Shown: positions 7,531-8,783 of the stretch, in pieces
Layout of the letters: each line of letters starts with the position of its first letter
Numbering within the stretch: the first letter of the stretch is position 1
From: Bacillota bacterium
GTDB lineage: Bacteria; Bacillota; Clostridia; Clostridiales; Clostridiaceae
Assembly (NCBI GenBank): GCA_023435985.1
Contig: JAEZKY010000291.1
Span: 1-8,783 of the forward strand
Direction of reading: 5' to 3'
Length of the DNA: 8,783 nt
The notes under the pieces: generated by a model
Databases searched by the model: none
What the model was told of the DNA's origin: nothing
The model's input: the letters and a program-made list of their open reading frames with translations, nothing else
Program-made: the position numbers and the translations under genes

Positions 7531-8283
7531 TTACAGCATAAACTTCAAATAGCTTATTAGCATTTCTCCTCCCCACATCGCAGAAATTAAACTTCCAACC
7601 GCTATAAATGGTCCAAATGCTATTTTTTCCTTTGCTTCTTTTAATTTTAGAGATAATATAACCAGCCCTATCAATCCACCTATTATTATTGCTAAAAATA
7701 ATCCCATTAAAATTCCTTTAACTCCTAGGAATAGTCCACAAATGGCTGCTATTTCAATATCACCTTCTCCCATTCCTTTAGTAAAAAATACTATTAGGCC
7801 TATGATGCCAAAGCCTATTACTCCGCCTAAAATCAAATCAACAGTTCCAGTTTTATAAATAGCAGCTTGAATTATTATAAACATACACGCTATAGTACCA
7901 CCAAAAAGTGTGGTACTTGTATAAACAAATTGAGTATCATAATCTATCATTCCAATAACAATTAAAATTGATGTTAATATACAATACTTTAATGTAATTA
8001 CGGTTAATCCAAATTTAAAATATATTAGTAAATATAATACCGCATTAAGAATTTCTATAAGAGGATATCTTACTAATATTTTCTCCTTGCAGTATCTACA
8101 CTTTCCTCCAAGAAAAAGATAGCTGATTACTGGAATCAAATCTAAAGACATTAATTTGTGATTACAGTTTGTACAATGTGATGGTGGAAACGCTATTGAT
8201 TGTTCCATGGGAATTCTATAGATACATACATTTAAAAAACTTCCTATAACCAATCCTAAAACAGCTACAAAGACAAATTCCAA
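7531..8283 (-). CDS. pilD: Prepilin peptidase / N-methyltransferase PilD
   Basis: The 250-residue polytopic membrane aspartic peptidase (family A24) cleaves the leaders of PilA and of the minor pilins and usually also N-methylates the new N-terminus. The N-terminal domain has the SFLNVCIYRIP motif and the two CxxC pairs of the bifunctional enzymes (Cys37/Cys40 and Cys62/Cys65). The catalytic aspartates are expected at Asp114 (in GMIDYDTQ) and Asp175 (in GEGDIEIAAICGLFLG). The second motif has Glu177 where many family members have Lys. About seven to eight hydrophobic segments fit the family, and the length is typical. The only plausible start is TTG at 8283-8281: an in-frame stop lies six codons upstream with no ATG between, and AGAGGTG sits 5 nt before the TTG. 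It is the first gene after the riboswitch. Family assignment is very secure. Confidence 0.96.
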   Translation of the reverse strand: MEFVFVAVLGLVIGSFLNVCIYRIPMEQSIAFPPSHCTNCNHKLMSLDLIPVISYLFLGGKCRYCKEKILVRYPLIEILNAVLYLLIYFKFGLTVITLKYCILTSILIVIGMIDYDTQFVYTSTTLFGGTIACMFIIIQAAIYKTGTVDLILGGVIGFGIIGLIVFFTKGMGEGDIEIAAICGLFLGVKGILMGLFLAIIIGGLIGLVILSLKLKEAKEKIAFGPFIAVGSLISAMWGGEMLISYLKFML

Positions 8284-8295
8284 TTCATCACCTCT
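8281..8295 (-). promoter_or_regulatory. Ribosome-binding site and TTG start of pilD
   Basis: The minus strand reads AGAGGTG (8295-8289), 5 nt, then TTG. The nearby ATG at 8288-8286 is out of frame and overlaps the Shine-Dalgarno region, so the rare TTG start is the one consistent with the conserved protein N-terminus. Confidence 0.75.
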
Positions 8296-8345
8296 TTTTT
8301 ATTTTACCATTTTTTAGATATTATGTAATATTTATATATTTATAT

Positions 8346-8372
8346 ATTATACTTTAAAATACATTTTTTCAA
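8346..8372 (-). promoter_or_regulatory. Possible internal promoter between the riboswitch terminator and pilD
   Basis: Minus-strand TTGAAA (8372-8367) and TATAAT (8351-8346) are separated by 15 nt. The hexamers are good but the spacing is short; TAATAT two bases downstream would give 17. A start here would give a leader of about 55 nt for pilD and would escape the riboswitch. The AT-rich background makes chance matches likely. Nothing else recognisable lies in 8284-8454. Confidence 0.3.
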
Positions 8373-8454
8373 TATTTTTGATATTTATTTTAGATTTAAA
8401 TACTATTTATCAATAAATAATATCTCTCTAAATGCTTACTTCCACTTTTTACGC

Positions 8455-8492
8455 AAAAAAATACCGACCTTAATAAAAAAATAAAGGTCGGT
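8455..8492 (-). terminator. Intrinsic terminator (expression platform of the riboswitch)
   Basis: On the minus strand ACCGACCTT (8492-8484) pairs exactly with AAGGTCGGT (8471-8463) across a 12-nt loop, and the stem is followed by A and then seven T residues (8461-8455). It is the most GC-rich hairpin in the window. Its 5' arm is the 3' end of the aptamer described upstream, so aptamer folding and terminator folding compete. On the plus strand the hairpin is not followed by a T run, so it acts on minus-strand transcripts. Confidence 0.9.
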
Positions 8493-8557
8493 TGCACTAC
8501 TAACTCATCATATATAAAGTGCCCAAAATAAATATATGAATCATTGTTTCCATATTG
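8480..8557 (-). ncRNA. Cyclic-di-GMP-II riboswitch aptamer
   Basis: The minus strand carries, in order, GGAAACAATGA (8551-8541), TTGGGCACTT (8526-8517) and GTTAGTAGTGCAACCGACC (8504-8486 region). From memory these match the conserved segments of the c-di-GMP-II class, as in the C. acetobutylicum aptamer whose structure was solved. The folding also agrees. TCATATAT (8539-8532) pairs perfectly with ATATATGA (8515-8508). GCACT (8522-8518), in the loop of that helix, pairs with AGTGC (8498-8494) to form the class's pseudoknot. The closing stem would join GG (8551-8550) and flanking AATA with CC (8487-8486) and flanking TATT; it is short and AU-rich. Because 8492-8484 is also the 5' arm of the terminator, ligand binding should block termination and turn the pil operon on, as known for the C. 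difficile pilA1 riboswitch. Confidence 0.9.
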
Positions 8558-8605
8558 ATTTCTTATAAATACTAGTATGTATAGATCTCTATAATTATTT
8601 AATTT

Positions 8606-8633
8606 TGTATATATTCACTAAATTTTGTAGCAA
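8606..8633 (-). promoter_or_regulatory. Candidate promoter driving the riboswitch leader and pil operon
   Basis: Minus-strand TTGCTA (8633-8628) and TATACA (8611-8606) are separated by 16 nt, each matching the sigma-A hexamers at 4 of 6 positions. Transcription would begin near 8599, about 40 nt before the aptamer. A promoter must lie upstream of the aptamer if the switch works, and this is the best-spaced candidate seen, but the match is moderate. Confidence 0.35.
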
Positions 8634-8642
8634 TCTCTTACA

Positions 8643-8676
8643 AATTATATTTCATAATTATATATAAAATATAATT
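8643..8676. repeat. 10-bp AT-only inverted repeat upstream of the leader
   Basis: AATTATATTT (8643-8652) and AAATATAATT (8667-8676) are perfect reverse complements around 14 nt. It could be an operator or simply a chance pairing in very AT-rich DNA. The rest of 8493-8783 shows no convincing gene on either strand beyond the aptamer and the candidate promoter. Confidence 0.3.
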
Positions 8677-8783
8677 CATTTACATATTACCATATCATAT
8701 CTAATAATTCCATAATTTACATAGCTTTTTACTAAAACTTAACTTAAGCTTATATATTATCACTATCTATCATTTTGTACCCA

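Noticed and set aside
659..8283. Competence (ComG) or type II secretion operon
   Set aside because: PilB, PilC and PilD alone could fit either, but pilM, pilN, a PilO-like protein and a typical major pilin in this order specify a type IVa-like pilus.
8404..8419. Small palindrome TATTTATCAATAAATA upstream of pilD
   Set aside because: A 7-bp AT-only arm pair with a 2-nt centre is expected by chance in this composition, and it is not tied to a promoter position with confidence.
8455..8560. c-di-GMP-I (GEMM) riboswitch or T-box leader
   Set aside because: The GEMM hallmark GCAAAGCCA-type receptor segments and the T-box GGTGG-containing motif are absent, whereas the c-di-GMP-II segments are all present in order.
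8493..8783. End of an upstream minus-strand gene or a small ORF
   Set aside because: The three minus-strand frames entering from the right edge all hit stops within about 11 codons, and no start with a ribosome-binding site follows. A few terminal codons of an upstream gene cannot be excluded.

Overview
The window reads as one stretch of a low-GC Firmicute chromosome, most likely Clostridium sensu stricto. The evidence is the very high A+T content, Gram-positive-type Shine-Dalgarno sequences before nearly every gene, and a clostridial order of type IV pilus genes. All recognisable genes lie on the minus strand, so the operon is read from high to low coordinates.

Layout in transcription order. 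8783-8493 is AT-rich non-coding DNA with a candidate promoter near 8606-8633. 8557-8455 is a regulatory RNA that I identify as a cyclic-di-GMP-II riboswitch: the aptamer's 3' end is also the 5' arm of an intrinsic terminator, the arrangement expected of an ON switch. 8454-8284 is a second non-coding leader with a possible internal promoter. The genes then follow: pilD (prepilin peptidase, TTG start), pilB (assembly ATPase with an N-terminal MshEN domain), pilC (platform protein, GTG start), pilA (major pilin), an intergenic gap with a perfect 14-bp inverted repeat, pilM, pilN, pilO (with a large insertion and a C-terminal extension), and the first 216 codons of a minor prepilin (pilV-like) that runs off the left edge.

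How the parts fit. PilD removes prepilin leaders. PilB and PilC drive polymerisation. PilA is the fibre subunit. PilM (cytoplasmic, actin-like) with PilN and PilO (bitopic membrane proteins) form the alignment complex. The PilV-like protein is probably a tip or priming pilin. No retraction ATPase (pilT) is present here.

The most interesting feature is an apparent two-level control by c-di-GMP: the riboswitch would let transcription into the whole operon proceed when c-di-GMP is high, and the first ATPase encoded carries an MshEN domain, a known c-di-GMP-binding fold. Riboswitch control of clostridial pili is known (C. difficile pilA1). What stands out here is its position ahead of pilD at the head of the whole operon, a strongly covarying aptamer helix, and the unusual pilO architecture.
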